Assembly: GCF_000247695.1 (NCBI RefSeq)
Contig: NW_004624781.1
Span: 10,830,182-10,894,181, forward strand
Reading direction: 5' to 3'
Origin: Heterocephalus glaber
Taxonomy: Eukaryota; Chordata; Mammalia; Rodentia; Bathyergidae
Length of the DNA stretch: 64,000 nucleotides
Made by a program: the position numbers and the translations under genes. Below are positions 1 through 10,965 of this stretch, piece by piece (the first letter of the stretch is position 1; every line of letters starts with the position of its first letter). The notes beneath the pieces were generated by a model that had not been told where the DNA came from, did no database searches, and worked only from the letters and a program-made list of their open reading frames with translations.

Positions 1-790
1 TGTCTTTTACTATAGTGAATTTTTAATCTAAACATTTACTGTATTGTTTGATCACTTGTTGTATATCAGATATATATAAGTATGTGTGTAACAAAATGTT
101 CAGACAGATCTGTTATTCACTCAGTTAATATATATTAGGGGCTACTATATATCACATAATATTCTTTTTAGATTATTCCTATTTGCTGTATAGATAGTCA
201 TGACCCCAAAATTTCTTCCACATTGTCATTTGACAGAAAACTTGTAGAAAATATTAAATTCATTTTAAATAAACTTAGTAGATGTGGATTCTGTACTGAA
301 ATTTGTTTCCATTTATCAAGACCTGTTCCTTAAAATGATAAGAACATTATGTCCAAAGTACAAGCTCCTTCAGAAAGAGAAATCTAAGGGCACTATGTTT
401 GTTCAGGGGGCAATGACTAGATTTCTAATGATTGCCAAAATTAAGATGTTCAAGTCACAGGATGGTAACTTTTCAAAAGGAAATCACTTCTCCAGATATT
501 CATAGGACCCTATGAACTCACTTAGTGATTTTACAAGTACTTGATTGACTAAATAAACTGATAAATAATTGTTCCATAAAGGAACTAAAACTTTTACACT
601 GAATATATTAACAAAAAAATTCCTGTGTTCAATTAAATTTTAAAGCTTTAAAAAAACCCCAAATTGTCACACATTCCTAACTTTAAAAGAACATTGTGAG
701 ATAAAAGAGAAATAAATGTTAGCTGAAGATTACGAGTTTATCACATTGAGTGCTTCAACAAAATATTAACCATAATTAATATTTGTTAGC
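1..790. other. AT-rich stretch without a recognised gene
   Basis: No repeat, RNA gene or exon is recognised here. The sequence is AT-rich with many stops in all frames. A 73-codon frame at 284-505 has no recognisable domain and looks like chance. Confidence 0.6.
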
Positions 791-799
791 ACTTTATGT

Positions 800-965
800 G
801 CACCAGACCTTGTGGTAATTTCTATGGATTCATTGTTTCATATAATTCTCACAATATCACAATAAGACGGTCACTGTGCTTGCCCCTCCTTAGCAGATGA
901 AGAGTGTTGAGGATAGAGAAGGTAATAACTTGTCCAGTCACACAGCTAGTGAAGTGATAAAGTTA
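800..965 (-). repeat. MIR SINE relic (antisense)
   Basis: The stretch reads like the reverse complement of a MIR core: 'cataattctcacaatatcac' style text, then a 'cagatga' segment and 'gtccagtcacacagctagt'. MIRs are old tRNA-derived mammalian SINEs. The copy is degraded and ends are approximate. Confidence 0.65.
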
Positions 966-1039
966 AGGAACCTGTCTCCAGAGCTAGCCTTTCCTGAAAT
1001 GGTGAGGTGGAGCAGAGGAACAGAGCTTTGGAGACAGAG

Positions 1040-1125
1040 ACTACAGGGGTTGGAATTTCAACTCCACCACTTCCTGGCTGTGTGACCTTGGGCCGCACTA
1101 TTTATTCAGCACTGCTGTGTTACAG
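1040..1125 (+). repeat. MIR SINE relic (sense)
   Basis: The segment 'ccacttcctggctgtgtgac' followed by 'cttggg' is the diagnostic MIR core in sense orientation. Only the central part is recognisable. Confidence 0.75.
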
Positions 1126-1792
1126 ACTGCTTGGCTTGTAGACAATTCTATATTGATTAGGACTCAAGCCAAGTGAGGCAGTGTGTGGCTCTGAATACAG
1201 GGTTCCTATATTAACTCATCATAGGGGCCAAGGCTAATGCTGGTAAATGTTCAGCAAAGAGTCCTATGGGTGAAGGTGGGGAATCTATCTGAGTTGTAGT
1301 GTTTGCTGATTTCCGTGGTATAAATATTCCCTCTAGGACTGATTTCAGTGTGATATAACTGAATGTCTAGCTGTAAGGAGGTGCACACAGTCAACTCTAG
1401 CAAGTAACAGAAGTTCATTCTGACACAGCATGCATGGACCAGAGAGTATATTGGTGCCTAGTTCAGTATTTGAGAGTGAGAGAATATCAGACATCAGGTA
1501 AGTCCTGGCCTGATCATGATAAGATTCACTAATGTACCTGTAAAGATGTTCATCACAGCATTGCTCACAAGAGCAAAGAGACAAATTACTGTCATGAAGT
1601 AGCTCTTCAAGAGGTACTGCAATGCTCTGCTGCAGCACTCAAAACATTCACCAGAGTGCTGCCAAATTTGCATCGATGTGGAAAATTAGACTTTTATTGC
1701 AACTGAATACTGTCATGGATAGATTCAACAAGTGGAAATACGGGTGTGATTGTAAAACAGGAGTAGAAAATAATAGGATAGATAGGAGGAGT
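1126..1792. other. Single-copy stretch, nothing recognised
   Basis: Overlapping frames of 93-97 codons lie on opposite strands, but neither has a recognisable domain or flanking splice structure. They look like chance frames. Confidence 0.55.
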
Positions 1793-2202
1793 TGCTATTG
1801 TGGTTTAGATCTAATGTCTCCCAAAGGCCTCATGTGTTTAGAAGTCAGGCTTTTGGAAGGTGATTGGATCATGAGGGTGCTGCACTTATTAGTGAATCCA
1901 TAGGTGAATTCAGATCTAAATGTGCTGTTAGGAGGTGGGGCTTGCTTGGAGGAGAGTCACTAGGGTGTATAACCTGGAAGGGTATGTCTCCCTTCTTAGC
2001 TCTTCCTTTCTCTTTCTGCTTCCTGGCTGCCATGATGTGAGCAGTTTTCCTTGATACAGGCCCTTCCACCATGCCATTTCTGCCTTGGAGCCAGGTGACT
2101 ATTGGCTGAAATCTCTGACAACCATTAACCCAAATAAATTTCTCTTCTTTTGAATTGTGTTTGCTGGGTATTTTGTCCCAGTGACAAGAAAGTAACTAAG
2201 AA
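1793..2202 (+). repeat. 5' LTR of the MaLR element
   Basis: It begins 'tgctattgtggtttagatct', contains 'ccatgatgtgagcagttttc' and ends near 'agaaagtaactaagaa'. It aligns by eye along its length with the copy at 3624-4012. It holds about 25 extra bases around 1935-1960 ('gcttgcttggaggagagtca') that the 3' copy lacks. Confidence 0.8.
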
Positions 2203-3623
2203 TGATTTTGGTACCAGAGAACTGGATTGCTGTGAATGTACCTGACTATCAGCTAAGAAGCCTTTCGTTTGTGACAGGAGTTTGGAAAAGCTTAGAAATG
2301 CCAAGTAGAATGCTATAGATTGATGGGAGATTCTAGTCAGAGTTCAGAAGACCAGAATGCTGAAAGAAATGCAAGTGGTAAAGGCCAGGCTCAGGAGGTT
2401 TCAGCTGGAATGAAGACTTCATTGGCATTTGGGCTAGGGGCTATGAGTGCCATACTGTGGCAGAAAATTTGTGTACATTTTGCCCATGTCCCAAGACTTT
2501 GTGGAATTAAGGCCAGCAGACTAATTAATCTAGCAGAGGTAATTTCAAGGCAGTCCAATGTCTAGGCTGTGGCATGGGTACTGCTGTCAGCTTTCAGCCA
2601 GGTTTAAAGTAAGGAATAGGAGCAAAAAGCCCATTTGAAAAGTTTTCAGTTTCACCAGAAAGGAAGTGACTACAAAGTTGGGGCATAGGAAAGCCTGATT
2701 GCTGAGAAGATGAGCATTAAAAGGAAGGCAAGTACTTTGCATCAGGATGGTAGGAAAGATGCCCTGAGGGCATTTCAGGAATCAGCAGGATCTTGCTCTT
2801 TACAGGATCAAAGGTGTAAAAGCGAAACATTTTCCTTTGAGAAGAGAACCACAGGGCATTCTGCTAAAAAAGGACCTTTTGGGGAACTGTTACTTCATGA
2901 TTCAGTTCACAGTGCTCAGCCCTCCAGGCACTCAGAAGTGTTTGCAGTCATGGTGCAAGGGAGTTTGGCTACTGCTTGAGCTGGCAGCAGAAGTTGGCAT
3001 CATGCACATGGTGCTGGTTTCACAGGTATAAAGAATGCAAGAATTGTGGGGTCATGGAAACTTCTATCCAGATTTCAGAAAAAGGCTTGGGAGGCCATGC
3101 AGCTACCACTGTAAGGGCAATGCATGAAGCTGTGAACCCAACATGGCATAGGAAACACCAGGAAGTAGGATAAGTCAGGAGTGTAGATTATCTGTTGAGG
3201 AAAGCCACAGGAATCAGTGGAGCTACCCCCAAGAAGGAGGCCATGAGGGCTGTAATCAGCCAGGCCTCAGGGGTCGGCTTGCCCAAGCCCATTGGAATTC
3301 ACATCTCACCACAACTTTCCCTAGGTGATGGACATGGAATTTCAGGGTTTAATGTTTGCCCTGCTGAGTTTTAGTCTTGCTTTTGTCCCATTGATTTCTC
3401 CTCCTCATTTCTCCCTTTTGGAATGTAAATGTTTGCCCTGGACCATTGTATGTCAGCAGCATTTAACTTTCTTTTTTTTTATTTTTATAGTAGTTTATAG
3501 CTAAGATTTTGCCTTGAGTCTCAAAGAGAGTTTGAACTTGGACTCTTCAGCAATACTGAAACTGTTAAGACTTTAGTGACTCACAGAGATGGACTAAATG
3601 CATTTTGTATAAAGAGCTGCACA
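2203..3623 (+). mobile_element. MaLR internal region, degraded
   Basis: This sequence lies between the two LTRs. Recognisable landmarks of MaLR internal sequence include the first 20 bases, the phrase 'gaatgctgaaagaaatgcaa' in the first 200 bases, and a 3' part with 'ttgtcccattgatttctcct' and 'tgaacttggactcttcagc'. Frames of 60-89 codons occur (for example 2320-2565 and 2710-2979) but are interrupted. I do not call a gag gene. Confidence 0.7.
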
Positions 3624-4012
3624 TGAGTTCTATGGTTTAGATCTAGAGTGACCCCCAAGGCCTCATGTGTTTAGAGGTTAGACTTTTGAAAGATGATAAT
3701 CTTAGGGGCACTATACTCATCAGTGAATCCATGGATGAGTTCAAAGCTAAATGTGCTATTAGGAGGTGGGTCACTGGAGGTATGACCTGGAAGGGTATAT
3801 CTCCCTCCCAGGTGCTTCCCTTCTCTCTCTGCTTTCTGGCTTCCATGATGTGAGCAACTTTCTGCAATTCAGGCCTCCAGGCTATTTCTGCCTAGAAGCC
3901 AGTTGGCTATGAATGAAATCCTTTAAAAAGCTATGAGCCCAGATAAACCTTTTCTCCTTTAAATTTTGGATATTGGGTATTTTGTCCTAGTGATGAGAAA
4001 TTAATTAAGACA
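3624..4012 (+). repeat. 3' LTR of the MaLR element
   Basis: It begins 'tgagttctatggtttagatc', carries 'tccatgatgtgagcaacttt' and ends 'gaaattaattaagaca'. It matches the 5' LTR in order and spacing but differs at many positions, so the element inserted long ago. Confidence 0.8.
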
Positions 4013-4139
4013 GTAGCATACGTGCCAAGTCATTGCCAAAGAAAACGTTAATATTTATATTCAAAATGAGAAGTTGGCTTATTTGCAATGCAGAAGAATA
4101 TTGTTTAGTAGATAATTACACACTGTTGAAGAGTGACCA

Positions 4140-4222
4140 AACAAATAATGAAAAGCTCTTAGCACTGTTCCTGGCACACAGTCAGTGGTCAATACATGTT
4201 GGAGGTAGTTATTATTTTGATT
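4140..4222 (+). repeat. 3' end of a MIR/L2-type repeat
   Basis: The text 'tggcacacagtcagtggtca' and 'atacatgttgg' resembles the shared 3' tail of MIR and L2 elements. Short and degraded. Confidence 0.55.
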
Positions 4223-4800
4223 AATTATAGTATATCACAGGATAGAACATGGTCACTGGATATTTCGCAGAAGCTGTATTGACAAGAAAAGATATCCACA
4301 AGTATTTTAGCATGGAAAAAGGAACCTCAATTTTTATAAAATGTATATACTCAATTTTGGTAATAGAGAAATGTCTGAAATATGATAAGGGGTTGTTAAT
4401 ATATGGCATGATAGTGAAGAATTAAAATTTCTTCTTTGTGCTTAAAAGGTATCAAAAATTTTTTTCAATAAAAATATATCATTTTGTCATTCAAAATGAT
4501 TTGTTTAAACTTAAAAAGAAAGCACACTTATTAAATATTTCTTTCCTTATTTCCCCAGCCTAGAAAGACAATCAGTACTGTTCAGGTGGTTAAGCAGCAT
4601 ACAGCCAGTGAGTCATTTCCTCATTGCTTCTGTGGAGTGATGGGCCAGTTAATAACTAAGCAGAGGGTCTGAATACTGTTTTGAATCATTTATTACTCCT
4701 GTAACCTGTAACACTAAAAATCAGAGCAAACCCAGAGAATGGGAAACTAAGCCAGAAAAAAAATAAAGAATTGTCTCATATCCTTTTTGTCATTTTTACT
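4223..4800. other. AT-rich stretch, nothing recognised
   Basis: No feature is recognised. It contains only short A/T runs. Confidence 0.55.
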
Positions 4801-4807
4801 ATTTATT

Positions 4808-4884
4808 TATGTACTGGGAATCAATCTCAGGACCTTGCACTTGCCAGGCAGGTGTGGCACCACTGAGCTAAATCCCTGGCCCCA
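4808..4884 (-). mobile_element. ID-type SINE (antisense)
   Basis: Read on the minus strand it begins 'ggggccagggatttagctca' and carries the tRNA-Ala-like A and B box segments of rodent ID elements. On the plus strand the T-rich end is on the left. The flanks 'catttttac' and 'catttttttttac' may be a degraded target duplication. More diverged than the copy at 7183. Confidence 0.8.
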
Positions 4885-4914
4885 TTTTTTTTTACTTTAA
4901 AAGTGTATCTTCAT

Positions 4915-5290
4915 ACTTGAAGTAGATTTCTTTAGACCAAAGGTAGTTGCTTTTAATCCTGTCTGGCAATCTCTGACTTTTAGTTGCAGTGTTTGGAGCC
5001 TGTACATTTGATAAAGTTTTTACTACGTTTAGGTTTATCTTACTATTTGCTTCCTATTTGTATCATTTATTCATTGTTCTTTTCTTTTCTTATCCATTGG
5101 ACCCACTGAGGGTTGTTTTTAAATGACTCTGTTTTGTTTTTACAACTGGCTAATCAGTGTAGCTCTTTATTTTCTTTTTCACTTTACTGTTTACTCTAGG
5201 ATTTAAAAAAATGCATTTTTAACTTATCTTGATCAATGTTACATACTGTTGTATTTGGAAGCATCCTTTTTTAAGAATGTAGGTAGTGTA
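4915..5290 (-). repeat. Old L1 (L1M-type) relic, antisense
   Basis: The order of phrases 'ggcaatctctgacttttag', 'agtgtttggagcctgtacat' and 'gtttactctaggatttaaa' resembles the familiar antisense text of ancient L1 elements. No frame remains. Family assignment is from memory of the pattern. Confidence 0.6.
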
Positions 5291-5509
5291 AAGCAAATAG
5301 GTTTATAAATCAATTACAATTAATGAGTAAGACATCACAAATAAACAAAAATATAATCAGGAAAACTTTAATTGATAAAGGTTAAGAACCTACTTACCAT
5401 TGTGTTAGTGTCTATACTATGTCTGAGTAAATACATCACAATTTATTGTAAAGCTTTTTCTCCCTTTTCCTTTTGCTTCAGTGACCTAGAACAGTACCTC
5501 AATGTAGTA

Positions 5510-5735
5510 AGAGGAATGAGTGTTTTAGAAGCAGATTGCCTATGGTTACATTATAGGCTGCCACCTTTGACTCCGTGACTATCAGCAAATTACTTAGAAT
5601 TTGTGAGACTCAGTTTCCTCATCTGTAAAGAGGGAGTAACAATATTTATTTTCCCAGAACTTTATGGGGGCTAGATGATATTATATATGTAAATGCTTTG
5701 GTAGCAGAGATCATATGCTTAGTGAATGATAGTAG
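5510..5735 (+). repeat. MIR SINE (sense)
   Basis: A nearly full MIR: 'tcagtttcctcatctgtaaa' then 'gagggagtaac' and the 3' part 'gggctagatgatattatata'. Sense orientation. Confidence 0.8.
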
Positions 5736-5810
5736 CTTTCAATTAGGAAGATGTACATCTTCATTGCATTACCTTTTTTCCTTCCTCATTTGGTCACATA
5801 TGCTTATTCC

Positions 5811-6230
5811 ATTTTTTTGAATCAATACATTTATTGCTACATTTTAGACACACACAAAGATAACATTCATCCTAGGGGATTTCTACCGGTACATGATATA
5901 GCCTGTCTTTTTTTTTCCATCCCCCTCCTCAACCACCCCTTCTTATATACAAAAGCTTTGTTTCCATTTTCTTTCTTCTACTTGCATTTTTTTTCTTGTC
6001 CTTTCCTTCCTTTCCCCCTCCTCCTCCCTTTTTCCTTCCCATTTGAACATTTTCTTCAGGCTGAGGTTGAGACATTTGTAGCTAAATGGGTGCACCCTGA
6101 AATCGTACCCTTAATTGAAATAAGTTAGATGCACATGTTCTAATACTGAATTTTCTCTGGTATGAGAAACCAAAAGTGAAAATAAGGACTAAAATGTATA
6201 GTAGCTATTGGGAAGTGGGAAGAAAATGCA
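5811..6230 (-). mobile_element. 5'-inverted (twin-primed) young-family L1
   Basis: Positions 5811-6057 are the L1 3'UTR in antisense, ending at 'gaacattttcttc'. Positions 6058-6230 are the end of L1 ORF2 and early 3'UTR in sense. Both arms stop at the same L1 coordinate, the motif 'gaagaaaatg'. Viewed on the minus strand this is an inverted upstream segment followed by a sense segment running to the poly(A), the known twin-priming structure. A possible 8-bp duplication 'tgcattac' lies at 5765-5772 and 6227-6234. Confidence 0.8.
6060..6128 (+). pseudogene. L1 ORF2 carboxy-terminal remnant in the inverted arm
   Basis: The frame ends ETFVAKWVHPEIVPLIEIS before a stop. This matches the last residues of L1 ORF2 (compare ETFIAKWMHIEVILLSEI at 36.2 kb). 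It is joined in frame by chance to unrelated antisense 3'UTR. It is non-functional and marks the polarity of the inverted arm. Confidence 0.8.
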
Positions 6231-6344
6231 TTACTTTTTTAATAGTTTCTTTTTGTCAAATTTATCTTGAAGTTAAATGAATTCTGATTTTTTGCTAATC
6301 TTTCCTAATTGCCCCTCACATCCAAAAGAAAAACTGAGCCTGTT

Positions 6345-6570
6345 TTTCTGACACTTTGGATTTGAAATTGGGCTGATGACAAGTTTTTGAGATTTCGTTT
6401 CCTCCTCTGTGAAATGGGGATGATTTTATTTTGCCTTTTTCAAAAAGTGATTGTGAGGGTGAGTGAAACTTTCATTTTACATGGTTCTGTACCACAGCAT
6501 ATCATTATGTAAGTATAAGGTAGTAATGATGACGATGAAGGTGACAAATACTGGAGCTTGTTACTGTGTA
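6345..6570 (+). repeat. MIR SINE relic (sense)
   Basis: The phrase 'gtttcctcctctgtgaaatg' followed by 'gggatgatt' is a MIR core. The 3' part is degraded. Confidence 0.7.
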
Positions 6571-7174
6571 TTTACCCAAAACATATGATGCAGATTCTTT
6601 TCTCCCAGGAATTTGCAGTCTAGGAGCAGGGAAATGGGTGGGAATAGGTGCAATGGCGTCTACCAGTAGCAGACAGCATGGCCTCAGCAGAGGAGAGACG
6701 AAAGCAGAAAGAGTCGAAATATTTTAAACAAAACAGAAGTATATAGACTTCAAGGACAAAAAAGTGGTCCGTCTTTATGAAGAGGAAGATGTAGGTCTTG
6801 AAGATGGGTAAGAGTCATGTGAGAAAAGGGAAGAGAAAGGAGAGACCAGATGGAGGAGACACAAGTAGGTAAGGGTTGGAAGTGAGGCCCACTGGGGCTG
6901 ATGTGCTCACTAGCTCCCAACCGGAGAGCCCATCAGAGTAGCTGGGGCAGGGTCCTTTGGTAGAAGATGGGACTAAGAGGTGACACTGAGCCTCGAATTC
7001 TTCAACCAGAAACCTGAATGTTGTTCTATAAGCTCTGTGTATCCAATGCGAGTAACACAGAGAGAGGATGGAGTGCTATATGTGGACAGTGGGTGTAAAC
7101 TTAGTCAGCTTTTTGGCTACATGAGAGAAAAAGGGTGCCATTCCAGTCGAATGGCATCTAACAACCTACAAATA
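6571..7174. other. Single-copy stretch, nothing recognised
   Basis: No repeat or gene is identified. It is purine-rich around 6690-6870. Confidence 0.5.
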
Positions 7175-7182
7175 TGTTCAAC

Positions 7183-7267
7183 ATTTTTTTTTGGTGCTGG
7201 GGATCGAACTCGGATCCTTGCGCTTGCGCAGCAGGGGGCAAAACCACTGAGCTAAATCCCCGGCCCC
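7183..7267 (-). mobile_element. ID-type SINE with target-site duplication
   Basis: On the minus strand it begins 'ggggccggggatttagctca', shows A-box and B-box segments of a tRNA-Ala-derived promoter, and ends in an A tail. The flanks 'tgttcaacatt' (7175-7185) and 'tgtttaacatt' (7268-7278) are an 11-bp duplication with one mismatch. Moderately young. Confidence 0.9.
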
Positions 7268-7278
7268 TGTTTAACATT

Positions 7279-8530
7279 GTTTTCTAAGACTTCTGCAAAG
7301 AATTTCTGCATAACCTTGCTTATCTGAAGTGGTCAACTATTTTTGAATGCATTATGCCTGATTTATATAACAAAACACATACTATTGTATAGGAAGCAGT
7401 ATTCTCTAAATAGTTTTCATCCTAGTTCATCAGTGACATTGCACAGGAGCCATGCACTCTTTGGGGTTAGAACATGGGGCTAGGGTAGCAGAAAGACACT
7501 GCCATCTAGAAACTACTTTCCCACAAGGGACCAGTACTGGGAATGGATCACTTCAGTAGAGGGTCTGGTCTTTGATTTGAAACACAATCAGCAGCATTTC
7601 TCTTTGACATTTCCCTCTGCATAGCTTTTTCATCCTTTATTGACTATTTTCTTCTTTAAAAGGGAAAATGTGGTAGCAAAGTTTTGCAGGTGAAGTAAAA
7701 GCTATTTTTAGGCTTTTTTTTTTTTTTTACAAGCTACTAGGGAAAATTGCATTTCACTTACCATATGTCAAAATGGCTCTAGATAGAGTGGAAAACTATT
7801 AGACTTGAGTGACTTGAAGATTCAGGCCAATAATAAAAAATTTTCAATTCAAAAAAATTCAAGGATAGTGCTCACTATGAGAATTATTTTATTTAAGCCA
7901 CAACTAGTTTGGTTAACTAGACAGGCTTGAATTCAGTCAAAACGCAATTCAGTTTACAAAACACTCAAGCATACTGACAGAATTAACTAGTTATTTGACT
8001 AAATTGACTTGCAGTGTGAAATGACTAGTTAATGTAATCAGAATGTTCTAACTGGTTGTGAATGCAGATTATCAGAAGACAGAGTGGAATAATTTCTCCT
8101 GGCTACTCTTTATTAAACAAAATGGCAAATGGAAAAAGTTTTATGAAATGTAATATGAATAGCAGATTACATAATACAAACCAGAAAGCAAGCAATTTCT
8201 GCTCTGGGATTAGCACTCAGCAATCCTACTCACAGAGTGTGGGTCCTCTAAAAATATTTGCCAGATTCCTGCTTAAATTCAAATCCTATCCAAAGGCTTC
8301 CTTATATTTTCTGTGCTATTTCCGTTCACTTCCCTGGATAGCCAAAATATGTTGAGGATCTGCTGTGTTTTATGTATACCCTTATACATTACTATGTGGA
8401 CAAAGACTACATTTTTCCATTTAAGGGAGCCAAAAAAAAAAACATGATCAGATTATCTGTCACATGCTCAAACAATGTACCAAATAATTTTTGGTGTGGG
8501 ATGTATGATTGTCAAATTTTTGTGTCGCAA
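7279..8530. other. Single-copy AT-rich stretch
   Basis: No gene or repeat is recognised. Around 7900-8060 short motifs such as 'aactag' and 'ttgact' recur, without forming a true tandem array. Confidence 0.5.
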
Positions 8531-8627
8531 GAAAAGAGAAAGGATGGAGGGGAGAACGGAAGGGAGAAACAAAGGGAGGAAAGAAGGAAGGAAGGAAGGG
8601 AGGGAGGGAGAGAGAGGAAGGGAATAA
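8530..8627 (+). repeat. Homopurine (GGAA/GGGA) simple repeat
   Basis: About 100 bases are nearly pure A/G, including 'ggaaggaaggaagggaggga'. The flanks are ordinary sequence. Imperfect microsatellite. Confidence 0.9.
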
Positions 8628-9289
8628 TTTTTTTTTCATATAGGACAATATTAAGTATAATCAACCCCATATAAAATGAATGAGAAATTGAATCAAATTA
8701 ACTTACAGAATTTCAACTCCCTTCTAACCCTAAAGACTTCTGGATGTTTAAAAACCAAATTATTGCTTACCACAATCTTTCTTCCCCCCTTTTGCAGCTT
8801 CTTATGATAATGCTATGGCCCTTCTATTTTTAAGAAAAGGGCAGATTTTTAATGATGCAGCATACATTCAGTTATAGGCAGGACTCTCAAAAATACAAGT
8901 TCTGAATGTTGAGCTTTTGGGAAAAGGGTTCAGTAGATGAATTCTCCTTATTGTGGAGAAGGAGAAAAGTTGAACAATTCGAAGACTTCTTAGCAGTGAA
9001 ACTCCACTCTGAAGAGCCTTTGAGGTGAGTGAAATGAATCAGAAACATATGGATTACATTTTGCTTCAAGTGCCTCAGGGCTCAGAGTGTTTGGCTAAGT
9101 ACATTTTAGGTTTTTCCCAATACAGAATTGAAAAAATATTATTGCCTGAAGCACTTTCCCAAGCCCAACTTGTACTAGGATTCAGCTCGTGGACATCTTG
9201 TCCCTCTTCTATTAGAAATGCAGATGAGCCTAGAGCTTCAGAATGCTCTCAGGAACGCATGGGGAATCTGTGGAAGACAGCTGCATAGA
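8628..9289. other. Single-copy stretch, nothing recognised
   Basis: Frames of 60-100 codons here include the purine tract or are unrelated to known proteins. No repeat is recognised. Confidence 0.5.
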
Positions 9290-9296
9290 TGGCACT

Positions 9297-9456
9297 TTTT
9301 ATGAGGAGAAAGGAAAGAAGGGAGGGAAGAAGGGAGGAGGAGGGAAAGGGCGGAAAGGGAAGGGAAGGGAAGGGAAGGGAATGGAAGGGAAGGGAAGGGA
9401 AGAAAACCAAAGAAAAGAAAGGTGAGAAAGAGAGGGAAGGAGGGGAGGAGAGGAAA
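9297..9456 (+). repeat. Homopurine tract with an AAGGG core
   Basis: About 160 bases are nearly all purine. A tandem core at about 9355-9402 repeats 'aaggg' ('agggaagggaagggaaggga'), with one 'atgg' interruption. G runs spaced by two bases could form a G-quadruplex or a triplex. The Lys/Gly/Glu-rich frames across it are repeat-derived. Confidence 0.9.
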
Positions 9457-10000
9457 ACATTTCCCCTCTTTAACTCTCCAGATGATGCATTATAAAATTC
9501 AACTGCTTAGAAATTTCTGCATGTGTGTGCTAAAGGATTATTTGTATCCTGTCCAAATACCTCTTTCACTGAGCAAAGGTAACTAATACACAGTGGCGTA
9601 TTAGTTCTTGCGTGTGAATGAGGGTACTGTGTCTTCTCGAGGGCAGGTCACTCGAAAAGATTAGGCCAGAGGATCATACAAGAAATCTCTTGATTGTCCC
9701 GGAGAAGGGAATAGAATTTTGCTAAAGTGAGGATAAGATACATGTTCCCTCCCTAATACCAGGGCAGTGGTGGTGTCAGAACTCTACTTCAGTTGCTTTT
9801 CTGGGATGTAAGAATGATACTGATGATGATGTCAGATATTTCTTGTATAGATAATTTAATTTTGATCTATTTTATGATCTCACTCCTGCATATTGTAGTT
9901 TAATTTTCGAAGACATGGTATGGATATTTAGCATCCAAGAAAGAATCCCTTGTGCATCAGGAAGTGTTTGGGAGCAACATTCTTTCGGCAATTAAAAAAC
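9457..10000. other. Single-copy stretch, nothing recognised
   Basis: No supported feature is seen. Confidence 0.5.
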
Positions 10001-10004
10001 AAAA

Positions 10005-10155
10005 CAAAAACTGCCTGAAACAACCCAAATGTTTCTAAGCAGCAAAATAGAAAATTAAACTCTACCATACTTGTACAGTGGAGATTGTCTATGGCAGTGA
10101 CATGACTGTGAATACTAGTTATGGACATATAAGCACAGAAATCTATCAAGTGGAG
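10005..10155 (+). repeat. Old L1 3' ORF2-region relic (sense)
   Basis: 'gaaacaacccaaatgtttct' followed by 'taccatacttgtacagtgga' follows the order of the well-known L1 ORF2 end. It is degraded and short. Confidence 0.55.
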
Positions 10156-10600
10156 ACTTGCACTACAAAAATTACCCCTCTTGCCTCTGGAGACTGAATG
10201 CAGCTGCTCTTCCTGCTATTTCCCATCATCAAGGCAGAATTTTGTTGTCCTGGCAGTGAGTATATCTTCCTGGCAAACCCTACCCCTGATCCCAAGACAG
10301 CCTAGGAAAGTGTATCTCAGTTACTGTCAAAGCCTGTCTCTGTAGGCCAGGTTTAGATTACAGATGAAAATGTGCACAACATGGGAGGGGAGGTGACATG
10401 GTGGGTAGCTGAACAGCATACCAAATCGTTCTATGCAGTCCCCAGAAGGATCTGAGACACAAGACCCAAGAGTAAGCTAGGTAAACAGGAAACTCTGTTA
10501 AATCGAAATAAGCACAGTCCCCAATATTACCATGGTTTAATCTATGATTGTTTAATTTATGATCTTTGCAATGGTGCAAAAGGGATAGTCTTGGAATGTG

Positions 10601-10688
10601 AGGATTTTTTTTTTGGTACCGGGGATCGAACTCGGGTCCTTGAGCTTGCGCAGCAGGCGGCGAAACCACTGAGCTAAATCCCCGGCCC
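10601..10688 (-). mobile_element. ID-type SINE with perfect 9-bp duplication
   Basis: On the minus strand it starts 'gggccggggatttagctcag' and shows intact-looking A and B boxes before an A tail. The flanks 'tggaatgtg' at 10592-10600 and 10689-10697 are identical, a clear target-site duplication. Confidence 0.92.
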
Positions 10689-10884
10689 TGGAATGTGGAA
10701 TTTTCAACTTTTCCCAGGCTAAACATACACAGTATGCTACTCTTTCACAAGGCTGGGCAGCCCTTACAGCTCCCAGACAGCCACAAAATCGCAAAGGTAG
10801 GCAGCTGGTGCACTGTGTTGCTAGGCGAGAGCGGCAGGCAAGGAGTGTTAAGTGCACCCTTCATCCTGCAGTGTTTTCTCTTCT

Positions 10885-10964
10885 TTCCCAGTGCTGGGCA
10901 TCAAAAACAGGGCATTGTGTATGCTAGGCAAATGCTTTTCCACTGAACTACACTCCCAGCCCCT
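10885..10964 (-). mobile_element. Older ID-related SINE (antisense)
   Basis: The sequence 'cccagtgctgggcatcaaaa' through 'actacactcccagcccc' is the reverse complement of an ID-like element, closer to the ID half of B1-ID dimers than to the young copy at 10601. Confidence 0.7.
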
Positions 10965-10965
10965 C

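Larger units (their letters stand above)
1793..4012 (+). mobile_element. Complete ERVL-MaLR-type element (LTR-internal-LTR)
   Basis: Two related LTRs flank about 1.4 kb of internal sequence. The internal part starts just after the 5' LTR with 'gattttggtaccagagaact', the expected start of a MaLR internal region next to the priming site. MaLR elements are old non-autonomous relatives of ERVL retroviruses that lack a usable pol gene. No intact coding frame remains. Most MaLR copies survive as solo LTRs, so a full-length structure is less usual. No clear 5-bp target duplication is visible ('ggagt' on the left, 'gtagc' on the right), which fits old age. Confidence 0.8.

Noticed and set aside
9243..9495. 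Lys/Gly-rich small proteins
   Set aside because: They are translations of the AAGGG/GGAA simple repeat.
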